Source: Trichobilharzia regenti
Lineage: Eukaryota > Platyhelminthes > Trematoda > Strigeidida > Schistosomatidae
Assembly (NCBI GenBank): GCA_944472135.2
Contig: OX235263.1
Span: 87,328,721 to 87,392,720, forward strand
Reading direction: 5' to 3'
DNA length: 64,000 nucleotides
Every line of letters begins with the position of its first letter. The first letter of the stretch is position 1. The notes beneath the pieces are model-generated. The model ran no database searches and was not told where the DNA came from. It saw nothing but the letters and a program-made list of their open reading frames with translations. Of the stretch, positions 35,628-48,930 are shown piece by piece. The position numbers and the translations under genes are program-made.

Positions 35628-37240
35628 CTTCCGATGCCTCAGTGGTAGGGTTCGTTTTAGTAGCATATTTGCGTTATGAGTCCTTTTCAAAATAAGTGCG
35701 CTGCAGCCTTGTTATGGGGAAGTCTAAAATGGGTCCTCTGAAGGATTTCACACTGCCACGTCTGGAACCAGCGAAAGCTGTTGCTTTAGAGAAGTTGTTA
35801 AAATGCATTCTATAGGAATTAAAATTAGGAATGAATGATGCATATCAGTGGACAGATTGTATGAACGTATTAAGCTACAATCTCAGCAGGATATCCAGCT
35901 TCGAAACCTGTAAAACTAACAGAGTAGATTTTATACTCGATAACACTACGCTATCGGAATACCGATAAGTATAAAACTATGTGAACCCTGCTGACTTATC
36001 CTATAGGGGAATGAAAATTCTTCACTAAACTGTACAAAGTTCGTAGGCAAGTGCATGACGATAAATTCAGCTGATATACAGCTGAAAGAAGTTAATATTT
36101 TGATGGCACGAGCAGCAACACATCCAGTGGACACCTCAAGGTCGTACTTCTCACACTAGAAGACACCTGGTAGAGCGGCAGTCTGGTTACGATGGTTTTA
36201 GGGTTTCCTATGTAAGCATCCATTGGAAAACCCTTGAGAAACGAGTGAAACATCAACGGTGGAGAAGGATATTCTTGGATACGTCAACAGACAAGCATTC
36301 AGTGAAATCGAAGAATTAGGGAAGAATGATATTCAGACGGAATATACAGGTTACGCCTTCAGAGTATCTAGAAACTCTACCCCATTATTTAAGGTGACTT
36401 GACATATGTCGGCGGATGACTGAGTAATACTAGACTATAACGTTCAACAACGCATCTAGTCATATTACCTGCAACGTATACTGTCACGGAAGTTATTGTG
36501 AATTTGAAGGACATGCGGGAGTGGCTCATGTGTTCCAGCATCACGTAGGAAATGTTGGCTATTGCACGATGCAGCAGTAGTTGAGCGTGTGGTGAACAGA
36601 TACATTGGTTGCCGAATGGATTCTGCGAAACCCACTAAGAAACTGATCGCAGAATTATTAATAGCAAGGATTACGTCAGACGTTTCATTTTCGAGCATTC
36701 ATGTGGATTACTTTGGTCCCTTCAGTAATAAGTGGGGACGCATGTCAGAGAAAGGATATAGATGCATATTTGCTTGTTTGGAAACTCTAGCGGTTCACTC
36801 GTAAGTGGCTCACATTCTTTATGTCGATTCATCTTTGTTGATATTTTCACGCCTCACTAACCATAGAGGGAGGTAATTCAAAAAATATGTACATGGATCG
36901 AGATACAACTTTCGATGGGGCTGATCGTGAATTGTGGTGTCTTATTACAATTAGACGGCGATCGCATAATGAGAGCTATGACAAATCGTGACACATAGTA
37001 GCAACTAAACCCACGCCAAGCCAGGAGGTTAATTAGAAGCGTGTGTCAGTAGTTGAGAGCGATTTCGGAGGAGCGATTCCTCACAAACGAATTGCTTATA
37101 ACCTACTTGGTGGAAGTATAAAAGATGATAAATATTGGACTGCTCGTATCTGTTCACAATGACCCGGACGAGTCAGCCGGACGCGATAACTACTGTTATC
37201 CAGAAATCCTGACCAGGTTCCAGAAATCGAAGTAAGTTTG
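35628..37240 (+). pseudogene. BEL/Pao pol relic, right arm
   Basis: Mirror copy of 13200-14815, read on the plus strand: RNase H start, 'MGKSKMGPLKDF', 'NPADLSYRG', integrase 'VDYFGPF' (within 36562-36804), 'DRDTTF', then the C-terminal part up to about 37190. There are several stops. Differences from the left copy are few (for example, HLLMA in the left copy against ELLIA here). Confidence 0.7.
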
Positions 37241-38006
37241 TCTGAACGCTATTGATAACCACAGAAATAAGTAAAAATCCACGCCGATACGTTTTGCAGC
37301 CGGTAAAACTAGCAGTACTTAGCGATCATACAATTAAGTACAAAGTAGATTCAACAACATCGAAGCTTTCAAGTGGGAGATTATGGGTTAATTGTGCAGA
37401 ATACGTTATCCAACCAATGATTTCCACTGTAAGTAGTCACTCCTGGAAGGAGACGAATGATGGAAAACTTTAATAACATTAAGTGGTGTGAATGACACGA
37501 TAAATGCATGTATAAATCAGAACAATGCTGATTAACAAAAGTCATGTGAGTAGTGGGATCATCGAGTACTTTCGGACATTGTAGTCTATTCTGTAGTGAA
37601 TTTTAACACACCACTTTGAGAGAGTCATTGGAGTGAATGTGACACATCAGTGTTTAAAATCATTGAAGATTAGCTCCCAGAACATTCGCTGGTGGGTCAC
37701 AATTCATGTCCTTTGTTGGTGGCACTAGCTTGTATGCAACACCTGATATCATAATATTAGAATTATTGCAACTGTTGATTTTCTAAGTCACTGCAAGTCT
37801 CAGTAATTCTAAGATCTGTAAATAAGTGGTAACTCATAGGTTAATGTTTTGTGATGTGAACACTCCCGGTTGACTCTGTGGAAAAAAATCCGTCTATAGT
37901 AGTTCACAATCTATTTTGGCATAAGTATCCAATTGGTGTATAACACAGGTGATACAGAAATTCTTGAAAAGCGACAGTTTACCATCCTGAATTTACAATT
38001 ACTTTA

Positions 38007-38010
<4 letters not shown>

Positions 38011-38072
<62 letters not shown>
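38011..38072. repeat. Expanded (TA)n microsatellite, right-arm allele
   Basis: About 60 bases of uninterrupted TA, against about 14 at the mirror site 12418-12431. It is the largest length difference noticed between the arms. Confidence 0.9.
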
Positions 38073-38074
<2 letters not shown>

Positions 38075-38189
38075 CCTACAGCTCTGCCAACAAGTTTACC
38101 TCTTCTTTCCATACGGTCTTCTTCATGTCATCTTTGTACATTCAAACTCTCCCCTGCCAATAGAGTTTCCACAGGATGGCCTAGCATGT

Positions 38190-38350
38190 GATGTCAATGG
38201 GAATTCCGTATTAGTTTGTTTCTTAGATATATCACACAGTGAAACAGTATTATTTACTGGATGACGTTTCGAACAAACTAATATGGAATTACTTACTACC
38301 ACAGTGCCGAGGTTTTGCACAAATATTAACATGTCAATGGGAAGTCTCGT
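38190..38350. mobile_element. PLE end fragment in right arm
   Basis: Mirror copy of 12150-12300, related to the terminal sequence at 48970-49075. Confidence 0.5.
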
Positions 38351-39926
38351 AAGCATTCATTAAATCTTTTATGCATACAGTAGATGACAGATTACTATAA
38401 TATATGCAGAAGAAGTAGCAATCCGACGAGTGGAGCATGATTTGTGTGCACAGAGGATAATTTTAGATCCACCTTACATCGTTTTGATAATTTCCTGTTT
38501 CTAAAATCACAATTGTGATTATTTCTTCTTTCATCTATTCCATTCTTAAACAGTCCTCAACTTTGTCATCCTGTCCTCCATCCATTACTTATGTTAAGTA
38601 GTGTACTGCCGCCTCTATAATTCTTATGCATGTATTACGATTATACGGAAACCATATTATTACAGAAACCATTCTTTCATATGTTTACTGAATATTAGCC
38701 ACTGTATCATTGAACATTAGCGTTTGATTGGTTAATTTAGGCGGTCACACACGCTTATTTCTGGTTTGTATGCTTCGAAGTTCAATTTCCCTATTAGTGC
38801 ACTTTCCCAAAACTCACTTATTCAATACAGCCTAGTTGGTATCTGGTGGCACACAACAGTTAGCACATTATAGAATGTGAATGCACACTCATTGGTTTCA
38901 GACATAGCGGGAAACTATGTCAGCCATGTTCATTAGTCTATCATTGATTGTCTCAGCGTTATGTGATCACTTATAATGCGTTAGCTGCTTATTCTCTACC
39001 ACCTTGAATCCTAATTATGCCTCATCTGTATTATATTGATGTGTAGTAAGGCTCTACCTCCTTTTTCTGCTGGTTTCGATATGGTTGTAAAAGTTTAGTG
39101 TCGTCTAGTGCTTTTCTAACGCGCTTACACGAATCATGTTACTCTCATTTCAACCTGCATGTTTCTGAGAAATGTGCTGTGAATCTGGTCTCTCAAGATG
39201 TGTATCCCAAAACCTCAATGTCATACTTCACCAACATTGAAGACGAAGTCTTCAAACATTTTAAAATTACTTGAAACCAAGCTCAGTGTCCGTTCATATA
39301 GCTCAGTCAACGTTGTGCAGAACATGACTCATAGAAACTGGGTACAACACTGGTGAGCACTAACTATCCCATGCTGTATTCTGTCCCATCTAGTTGATAG
39401 TCACTAGTCAGTGAACGTAACCAAGACAGTCAGTCAGTATAAATAATCTCCTTGATAGTCATCACACTCGCCTTTGGCATATGGGGGATTCTAAAAGAGT
39501 CTGAAGTAATATCCTAAACTCCAGGAACAATAAAATCTGAGTACAGCTACTATCAATTCATCGGTCGGTGAAGAACAAACTGACCAGTCTATGGACACTT
39601 ACACACATCACATTTCCTATCCTTTTCTCGATAACCGCATTTATTCTTATTGTGTCAAAACTTCGACGCATTTTATCTACTTCGCTCATTTTCCAGTATT
39701 ACTCAATCCTATCAGCAAATCACGATGACTATTTTATGTCGATTATGCTTATTTGTAGGGTTGCATTTCATCGGAAAAGACTCGTGGAGAGGTCTAGTCG
39801 AAAAGTGATTTATCTGACCGCATATTCCCTTCCCGTGTGCTCATCGCGTTTCTACTGCTTTCTAGAGGTACGCGTGATCCATAGTTTGAAAAAGGAAGAA
39901 GCTCTGGATAAACCAATCAAAATCAT

Positions 39927-39932
39927 TTTATT
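39927..39932 (-). terminator. Polyadenylation signal of the right gene
   Basis: AATAAA on the minus strand, 64 bp beyond the alternative stop of the right gene, at the mirror position of the signal at 10550-10555. Confidence 0.45.
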
Positions 39933-39995
39933 ATTAAATTACACTAAAAGTGACTACTTATTTAAGTTTCAATAAATAAAAATAAACAGCGCCAA

Positions 39996-40942
39996 CTACT
40001 CCACATTGTGTGCCACACGATAATTAACTCTGTTTAGTTGTCCAGTTTTCGAGCTCTTCAGCGATATATAAAATGCAAAGAAAACGTGTTATTTTGATAT
40101 AAATTTACTAAAGGGAATATAGTCAGTGTAGGCGTCAACGCATGGTCTTGGATAATCCTCTGAATGCCTATGGAAATGTCTCCCATTCTCTGATAAAACA
40201 TATTTTTGTTTATTTTTAACAGACAAGGGGTAGATAAAAGTTCAGACGTAAGTCAACAATTGCATACAGATTTAAAAACAAATTTGATTACGAGTTATAC
40301 TGACAATCTGTTCCTACCTGTATTTCCTTCAGAATACCTTCCGAAATTGATTTTAGACCTAAATAACAAGAACAGTAGTGTTGTTGGTGCAATGAGAATT
40401 AAAATAAAAGTACATCTGAGAAGGTGTCTCGATGGCAAAGTCAAATTGTGGTTATAAAACTGAAAGCCGTACCACTCATTGTTTCTATTTGCATTTGAAA
40501 ATATGAATTCAAGAATTCCGTACTCTGAAGTTAACAGGAAATTCACTAAACTCACCGGTATTTTTTATGAAAGCTGTCTGTTCCGTATATTTTTTTGACA
40601 TCAAATCAATTAAACGTTTAACTCCTGGAGAAAGTAAGCGAAGGGAGAGTCAAAAGAAATTTACGTTAGGCCTAACAGAATCGGTAAAATTAAACTATGT
40701 GATAGGGAGGTTTTCAAGTGTCGAATCACAACAGACGGGTGTCAGCTTCGCTGCCATGAATTTTCAGTATACTTTACATTCTGCAGGAATGTATGATTTC
40801 TGTTGGACATTCACATTTTAAAGTAGGTTAAAGGAGTTTAATCGAGACTGACTGTCAGTGTGAATGTGATTACTCGTCTGTAGGCAAATATTAGAGATAT
40901 CCTATTGATGTAATTATGTCGTTTCTTAATGCTCTCTATGGC

Positions 40943-40980
<38 letters not shown>

Positions 40981-43900
40981 TTGATTTATGTCATTATTTA
41001 GAGTCTACTTAAATTTAGTTATCAGTCCTTTATAAACATTAACTTACTTGCATCTATAAGTGAATATTAAATCAGAATTCAAGGAAGTTTGTTTTCATGA
41101 ATGAGGTTACTCAATGAAACGGTGTGAATAATATGAATATGAATAATGGCATTACACCGATATACTTGGCAAAGAATGATGCTGAGATACCTTTAGTTCG
41201 AGCCGCAGGTAGAAAGGCGATGCAACCTTTATTTTGTGGACCGAATTTCGTATCTATTCATTTTACATGAGGAATAAAAATGCCAGTGAGTATATAGCTA
41301 GTAATGGAAATATATAAATATATCTATCTGCATTAATGTACATTCATTTTTATAAATATTCTGCAATATGAACTAACCCTTTACACGTTCTAAAATTTGT
41401 TGTCGTCATGATGCAAAGAAGTAACAAAACCAGAATTGTTTGTAAATCTCATTATCTTCTTTATAGGATATTTAAGTGTTTATGGAAGTTATCAGGTTTC
41501 TGTAGTTGAATGGAGAATCGGGAATTCAGTGCATTGATTGAACATTGAAGATTGAACGAAAGGATACTTGACTAATAGTGACCACTAAAATAATTTCAGT
41601 ATTTTCAGCTGTCCAATTAACTAGGTCGTGAGATACAGGTGGTTAACTGTCATCGAGTAAAATGGACTGATGTTAGCATTACTCTGATCTTTGTAGGTAA
41701 CAGAAACACTAAAATTCCCTAAGAGATCAGTTACTCACTTACGACAGAGGTTAGAATTCATAAGCCAATAGATCACTTCTCAGGGGCTGAATGATCCTGG
41801 AGCTTTCTTTTAAGCCAACAAGATTCTCACTTGAAATCCCACTGAGTGCAGACTACTGAAGAGTCCCAAAGCTTCTGTTCAGTGTTCACAGGTTTTCCAA
41901 TGGTTCTCTAACTGATGAAAACTACTGATCAAAGATGAAAATCATTTAAAAGATCGACAATAATGACATTTATAATATCAAATAGCAAGTCTTATGTAGA
42001 AGGCATGCAGACAGACACAAAAAGCATATATTCTATGAAGAAGCTTCATAATTACTTTTAAACGAATTGATGATCTGTGTGGTCTCAGATATTTCGTCGT
42101 CAATATTCACTGCTAAACTTCCTGAAAAAATGTCAAAATGAATGGAGATACATTGCGATATGCAATTCTACGATTCAGTGAGAAATGCATGAGGGTGGTG
42201 AATATCCGGTAGTTGGCTTCACTGATATTCACTGGGGAGATTTCGACATAGCGGTACACTGGAATTCCTATTTCTCTCCTGACTTAATAAGCTTGGTAGT
42301 GACTGTTAATGGAACTGAATTTTGCGTTATACTGAAATACCGAAAAACGGTTGATCAGTAACGTAATAAATTAATTATCTCATTTGAAAGCAAGTCAACA
42401 AAGTGACATTATTTTAGATAATTGCAGGCGATCAGTCGAAAACCTTAGATCTTGCTGGTGCTCAACAGCTGGAATCTCATGTCAGTCTGAGAATGAAAAC
42501 TGGGTCAACCAGTTCTAAATTCAGACACATTATCAGTAAGCTATTTCAGGCTTGTGATACAACTCCTGCATGACTGTATTCGATAAAAGTAGTAATGACG
42601 AGTGCCAACAAGCACGAAACCTGCAAACACCTAATTACTATGATTCATGGTGCACAATGATGCCAAGTCACCCAGCATAGTGATCACACTGCAAACTGAA
42701 CCGACAAAATTCAGTCTGTACTAGACTAACGAGTTGTTGCATGATGCCAGTGACTGTCAAGTGTCCAACTAGAGTAAAATCTTCAAATGATTTTCAGATA
42801 AATAGCGATGAACAATCTATCGAAGTTATTGACTAAACGAAAACCCTATGCACATGCACTTGAAAGGAAGTGTGATCACTGTCACTTCAAACTAGAATTA
42901 AAATATTCTCTAAAATATTGAGATAATTCATATGCGTAAAAGAAACCATACCGTATTTTGCCTTCAGTTCATTCATGCTTGTCAAAAAATCTATCGGATT
43001 TCATGTGCAAGGAAATCAGAAAAGATATAATAACTTGATTGAAATAATAAAAAGCGCGGACAAAACGAATAAACAGAGACAAAATAAACTTAACATGATA
43101 ATCTCGGAATAGGTGGTTGCAGAAAGAATCAACCAAAACTAAAATGAATCCACTAATCACCGATATCGAATGCAGGAATATTCTCTTTCCAAATTCAACC
43201 TACACAGCGTAAAGCCTTATGTGAACTGTTATCATGAAACTCATCTGAATGTGAAGAGTGACTCTCTGTACTTGATTAGATTTGCAATTGCCTACTGGTT
43301 CTCACTCATAGTGCGAATGTGTGATCACTAGTCGCACCTGTATAATGATCATCTAGATCCGTCGTCTTCGTGTGCTAGCCAAAACAATATTAATGACTGA
43401 GAATAGTTTATTCATCCATTCATTTATTTTAGACCAAATTCTGATGAACCGTTTTCGAAGCCAGTAAACAAAAATGTATTGAAATTTCACAAACCTTGGT
43501 AAACTTCTAGTGCGCTTTTGGAAGCAGAGTAAATCTGCTGGCATTTCATAACTGAAAAGATCAATTCACTTTAGGAAGTATGTCAATTGACTTACATTTT
43601 TTGTAACGCTTCTTGTTCTTTATTAACTTTCTTACTAATTTTACTGAAGTGGTGAAAAGCAGGTGAATATCAGTTATATATTTGTATAGCCATAACGATA
43701 TTGGGGAAATGAACTAAACAGTTTCATATACCCTTTCTATATCACCTTTCTTTCATCTTCATTGAATAAACCATGAAAAGACACTTCGACAATATATTTG
43801 CTGAAGAAACTTGTTGTGAACAAGCTGGTAAGTGTTCCAATAGTGGTATATTGTAAGGAACATAATAGTCAAGAAAAAATTCAGTGACTTTCGAAATTCA

Positions 43901-45706
43901 CCAACAAACTTGTTGCTTTGTTATGTAGATTCGGTTGATACTGACTGGCAGTGGTTTCTTGATTGTGTATTTTTTTTTATTTATCACTAGTCAGCAGGAT
44001 GATGTTTCCACTTATGGTCGAAGTTTGTATTTATCATTTCAAGCGATAAAGTGTTTCAGCTGGGAAAACTACCAAAAGACAATTGAAGTTTCTCTAGAGT
44101 TTGACTGAAATGTGGCATACTTAGATATGAGTGTATCTCTCATGTTATTTAATCCAGTGGTTTTCCCAGCACCTAGTACTGGATTCCTAACCTTATTGAT
44201 AGCTTGGTTTTCATTTTGTCATTTAGTCGAGAGTCAAAATGTTTTAGAAAAGAATACATTTTTATTGGGAGAGATACATGAAGACGTGTTCATCTCACCT
44301 TGTGCCTTTGTATCTGATTTGTATTGACCAATTACATCTTCATTTGTACGAATCGCACCTATAAGAAGGTTTGAAGTGGGAAATGAATTGGAAAATAATG
44401 AAATTTCTACTAAGCTTAACAATTTCATGCAATAACCCAGTGTCTATCGTTTACTAAGTAGGGAAGTCGATATTGGCTAAAGTCTTTTTCGAGTTGAGCA
44501 TAACTGATGATTACCTATCTGTCTATAATGCATTGTAACGATAATTGTGTTTTTGTGTCAAACAACAAGGTGGTGGGTGGTTCATGACATTCATGGATTC
44601 AAGCTAAGAAAAGTGAGGATTTGGACCTAAGTAGCCTGATGAACAGCATTCAGATATTTGTGCTCAACACCATACAAATTATACTAACTGATAATTCCAA
44701 TGAAGAATGAATTCCATACCGTGGCTCTAAACAATAATCATTCAGTGCAGAATTTATGGTATCTCTTTGGGTACCGAGTGATGAACGCGGCTTCAGCAAG
44801 ATGTCGCCATTTCTTCATGTTCTCTGAAGTTCTCTCTAAGTGCTTGCATAATCTCCGAATGTGTTCTTACAGAATGTTCCTTACAGAATCCACTAACTAC
44901 TCGTTTACCATTCGAGTTCCACTCGATCGTCTGTGTGGTACATGATATCACACAAAGGTCTTCTCACACTACGTTCAATCCATTTCCATTTCCTTCAGTA
45001 GTACTTAAACTGCTTAACATGCAGAAAGTCTTCACTGTTGAACTACTTCTCTCAGGGTTTCAGTACATGCTTATGCCAGAGTGAACTCAGTAGAATGTAC
45101 TGTCTTATACGCATTAAATTTATGGAACAATGATGAAAAACCGACAAACAAACAAATATTCAAATTACAGAAAGGCGTTTTGATATAAAATGCAGTGAGA
45201 CTTGCCTTCATAATTCTTGATTATTTCTTCCACCTCAACTGTTTGATTACCTTGGAGTTTGACATCTTCAAGTTAAGAATAAAGTAAATTCAATCGAAGT
45301 GGATACAGTTTTATTTTCGCCGTTGTGGTATTGACAAATACATAAAAGGCCTAAGGTTCCATCTCTGTGGACACGTAAATATGCAATTAAGAAGAAGATG
45401 AAGAAGAAGCGTACATAGTAAATACTCTGATGAATGCATCTAAGGTGTGTATAATTGCGCTTGATCGACTGTAAAATTGCCTCGATCATTACCAATTCTA
45501 CCTTCATATGATTCAGTAAATTATAACAATGAAGATAATGGTAATAAATCGAAGGTTTGACAAATACAGGTATCTAATTGCATTTCATCATTATATATAA
45601 TGGTCCATGCAGATAATGAATAGAGAAATGACTTACTTGCTGATTCACACGAGCACAGAAAGAAAGCGGTTATAAGTAGGCAAATAGATGTGGATGCTGA
45701 AGCCAT
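39996..45706 (-). CDS. Right MEG-like secreted protein gene (paralogue), last exon altered
   Basis: Exons on the minus strand: 45706-45637, 45265-45206, 44358-44299, 43643-43596, 43551-43495, 42990-42952, 42121-42056, 41253-41191, 41053-41048 (6 bp), 40624-40556, 40358-40318. Lengths 2-11 equal those of the left gene, so there are no coding indels, although many codons differ. Exon 1 encodes the signal peptide MASASTSICLL and onward; an in-frame ATG lies 21 bp further upstream. The cysteines in exons 5 and 8 are kept. Exon 2 ends at a GC donor (gcaagt), and exon 5 uses a weak gtttgt donor. The acceptor of the final exon is missing: a ~10-base deletion removes the equivalent of 'ttacttaag'. 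Splicing at the next AG gives a 60-bp final exon (40055-39996) ending in TAG and a 212-aa product. Alternatively the gene is damaged at its 3' end. Confidence 0.7.
40945..40977. repeat. (TA)n microsatellite
   Basis: Alternating TA run in the intron after the 6-bp exon of the right gene. Its counterpart in the left gene is at 9808-9842. Confidence 0.9.
41835..41930 (+). mobile_element. PLE end relic in intron 7 of the right gene
   Basis: This matches the PLE end at 55240-55340, from 'aatccc' through 'gagtccc' to 'ggttttccaatggttct'. About ten bases are missing, including the GAAA segment of the hammerhead-like motif. The left gene has the SINE instead of this relic in the equivalent intron. 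Confidence 0.55.
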
Positions 45707-45736
45707 GGTTATTCTGTATCTCTTCATAAACGGTTG

Positions 45737-45744
45737 TATTTATA
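45737..45744 (-). promoter_or_regulatory. TATA box of the right gene
   Basis: TATAAATA on the minus strand, 31 bp upstream of the ATG at 45706. It matches the boxes of the two left copies in sequence and spacing. Confidence 0.65.
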
Positions 45745-45749
45745 TTGAA

Positions 45750-46240
45750 ATTAACTAGACAGACGCTACGCTGTATTTATGTACCATTGGTAGATTATTA
45801 GAGATAGGAGAATCTTCTCATGTTATTGGATGTTTTCAATACTACCACCTACTTTCTATCAGATTTCGGTTATCAGTATCTGACAGACTGATGCCCCTTG
45901 AGTATTGGAATGTATCACCGAGGTCATTGATAAACATTAACCCACGCAGATAGACGTTAACATAAGATTACAAATATTTTTCTAATTACAACATTAAATA
46001 CTTAAAGGTGTACTGGTCAAAATTTACACCTTCTTAATGAATTAAAACGCGTACTGTGCCTTAATCAACGTAACTGAGAAATGAAAGGGATTATTTGATT
46101 CCCATACACCTTTATATCGAAATATCGGATGGATTCTCATTGATTTTCTGTTTTGTTTTTGAAAACATTATTTAGGCCGTCGTGTCTGGAAACTTCGCTA
46201 TTCTTATACACTTAGAAATAAAATTATTTTAATTAAAATA
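45750..46240. repeat. Upstream repeat of the right gene
   Basis: Inverted counterpart of about 2240-2790. It includes a diverged copy of the short inverted-repeat arm ('cttaatcaacgtaactgagaa' beside 'cttattcaatgtaactatgta'). No gene is supported. Confidence 0.5.
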
Positions 46241-46880
46241 CAACATTGAGAGTTTTCAGAAGAGAATCATATATCCGATGACTTCCAAATCGGTGCATTT
46301 TTCTTGTTTGAATTCGCCGGAAATTGGAATTTCCACAGTGAAAGCTTCATTGATGAATGCGGATCACATAACAAGTTTACAAAGTATCCAAATAGTGAAT
46401 CGTTGGTGTATGCGCTGTAATGTGAGACATTATTATATCGCATTACTACACCATTCTATAAAAGATTTCTTGTTATTCTCACAGTTCAGGTTTCAAAATC
46501 AATCAGAACTGGATATCTGATGACTGATGGTCTACAGATTCCTCTAATGTGATTCGAAAATAGTCAGTATGATTGATTATGCAATCAGAGTAATCGAAAT
46601 CCAAGTGAAATTATAAAGTTAGCCAGAGATTGGCATCCAGAAGTATAAGAACAATATACCTGTCAGGTTCTGGTTGTGCCGTTGATATACCTTACTACAC
46701 GAGCCTTATGTGGTGCGGTATACCTAATGACATACTTATATGGTACACTGTCTGAATTCCAACTACTGATAACAAGATACAACTTAAAAAGTGTCGCTTA
46801 TTTAAACATGTGTTGTAGTGACACATTGAAATAGAATTAAATATTAGGATTATTTGTGGAGACGATTTCAGCAAGTGTCT
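46240..46880. repeat. Direct copy of 340-976
   Basis: The stretch matches in the same orientation as 340-976 ('gatgacttcca.atcggtgcatttttcttgtttgaattc' and onward). It directly follows an inverted copy of 2240-2790, so a rearrangement junction lies near 46240. Confidence 0.7.
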
Positions 46881-47089
46881 AGCTAACATGGCTGAACAAA
46901 GAACTCTGAGGATGTGCGTGTTACCAGGATCCAGGAGAATTCACCTCAAATTAGTATTTACACAGTGAAAACTACGTCGATAATTGTGAATCACATGAAT
47001 ATGAGGATCCGGAGATCAACGTAGACTTTAACTTTTCTAAAATCTGTCTTTTTATCAGCCTCACTCAACATAACTTGTGTAGAACGAAA

Positions 47090-48340
47090 TGAATTTAGTC
47101 TAGAACAGTCGGAGTTGAATCAGTCTGAAGTACAATGACCTACGGAATCAACTTTAAACAGTATATTTATGATTGTTGATTAGATAGAATCTCCGTCATC
47201 ATTTCAGGAATAACGGATATTATCTGAGTCAGTGTTGATGTGCTCATGGTGTTTTGACTTTTTACATCGCACTGTATACTTTTCGGACTTGTACACAGAT
47301 GCATATGCTTGTTTCACTCTGCACTCATTCATGACATACAGATAAATTTGAGTTGACTGGTTTACACGAATCATTGAATGAATTTTGACCAACCCAGTGA
47401 AATTCAACTTTTCACAATATCACGAATATCATTTGATAACAACAAATATCGATTTATTTATAATTATGTCAGGCCTGCAAATTACTAATCTGTGTATAAC
47501 AGGTCAGCAGTCAATACCAGATTATACCAACGCGTTAAACTTAAACTCTCATTCGATGAAAGTAAAACCACGATTCAGGGATCAAAGTACCAGAAATTAT
47601 CACTTAAATTTACGTGAAGAAGCTTACCAGCCATTATTTCAGTCTAGTAAACATGAACGCTTGTCAGGTTACTGGGGGTATGTTAGTTGAATCTCTGTAA
47701 GACTCAGTTTATTCAAGTGGGTACATCAACAAAGGTTTGTCGTGTTAATGAGGACTTATTCCACTGCTACTATTAGTGCTGCAGCGAGTGCTGCTGACAA
47801 GATTTACAAGTATTACATGGATAGAGATGTACGTATATACATTACCTACAAGCATATCGAATAGTGGAGAGATGAATTCAATGGCTAAGACAAGAAGTGA
47901 ACACGTCACTCTCAGACGTACAACTAGAGGTTTTTAGAAACAGGCCAGGAAGTATTGGGAAGATGTAGAGTTGTATTAGAGACCTGATCACAAGGAAAGT
48001 AGTTCAGTCGTTACAGAAACTTCAAATAGCAGAGTAAGTATGGAGAAATTATCCTCATTCCTAATATATGCACATTGACTGTGGAATGTTCAGTTCTTTT
48101 CACTGTAATATACGTACAGCTGCACTGCTGCTTGAAAATGAAATTGTTTTGTCCATCTAAGCAACAAATGTGGATATTTCATTAGTATTTATATTATGAA
48201 GGAGGGTAAATGTTACTTCTACAAGACTTCTTTATTCTGACCAAATTTAGCTGCATGTCTTATTCTTCAAATATTATAGTATTTGAAATGTGACTGAAAT
48301 TAAAAAGCGTACTTCTTAAATCTGTCATTCATCTACCGGA
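47090..48340. repeat. Diverged third copy of the 18.4-19.7 kb segment
   Basis: Direct orientation relative to the left arm, with many substitutions and indels. It is older than the arm duplication, or was not homogenised with the arms. The 101-codon frame at 47385-47690 is not preserved in the other copies. Confidence 0.65.
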
Positions 48341-48930
48341 ATCAACGACATTCTTTAGTTTCAGCTGTTGGTTTGAGTGGACTTCAATGATTTCAAATTT
48401 GATGGTGAATAAATCTCAGTTAGAGAAATATTGAGAACTATGGACTATTGAACGACCATTTCGTCTTTGTTCGGGACTCTTCGTCAGTACTCAGAATTCA
48501 GTACTTACAGGTAACAAGACAGGTTCGTTGAACATTCAGCCATTTGGATGGAATACAATGACCGGTGGATTGTTAGTTCTATCAGGTGGTAATTGTTAGC
48601 ACCATCATCAGCCACTGTTATCAGTGAGTGGGTTAGTATTTCCCTGGTTGATTTTTGAAATTTCGCCTTATAGTTTGGGATCCTTAAGTGTGGATTGGAA
48701 CTGGATATGCCTAATTGAAGCACCTGAATAATACACAATAAGCCCCAGAGTTACGAATCAATAAACTTGGATGATGTAAGTAGGAAGACAACTGAAGTCA
48801 ACTAATAATGAATCACACAAATGTTCGCTGCGTAAACATCTGGCCTAATGTGGTCCAGTAGCATTAGTTTGCGAGTAAGAAGTAAAAAGAAGTTCACAAC
48901 CTTTGCATGCGATATGACTCGCGACAGTTG
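48340..48930. other. Unassigned sequence
   Basis: About 600 bases with only a 77-codon chance frame (48505-48738, minus). Nothing was recognised. Confidence 0.3.

Larger units (their letters stand above)
30630..39940. repeat. Right arm of large inverted repeat (~9.3 kb)
   Basis: Reverse complement of about 10540-19800, with the same order of landmarks mirrored. Chance frames are duplicated with few or no changes (31136-31375, 31594-31785, 32466-32681, 34412-34666, 34567-34809, 35217-35438, 36562-36804, 37252-37473, 39568-39975). Such mirrored conservation reflects recent duplication or gene conversion, not coding constraint. Stretches between the relics listed separately hold nothing else recognisable. 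Confidence 0.9.
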
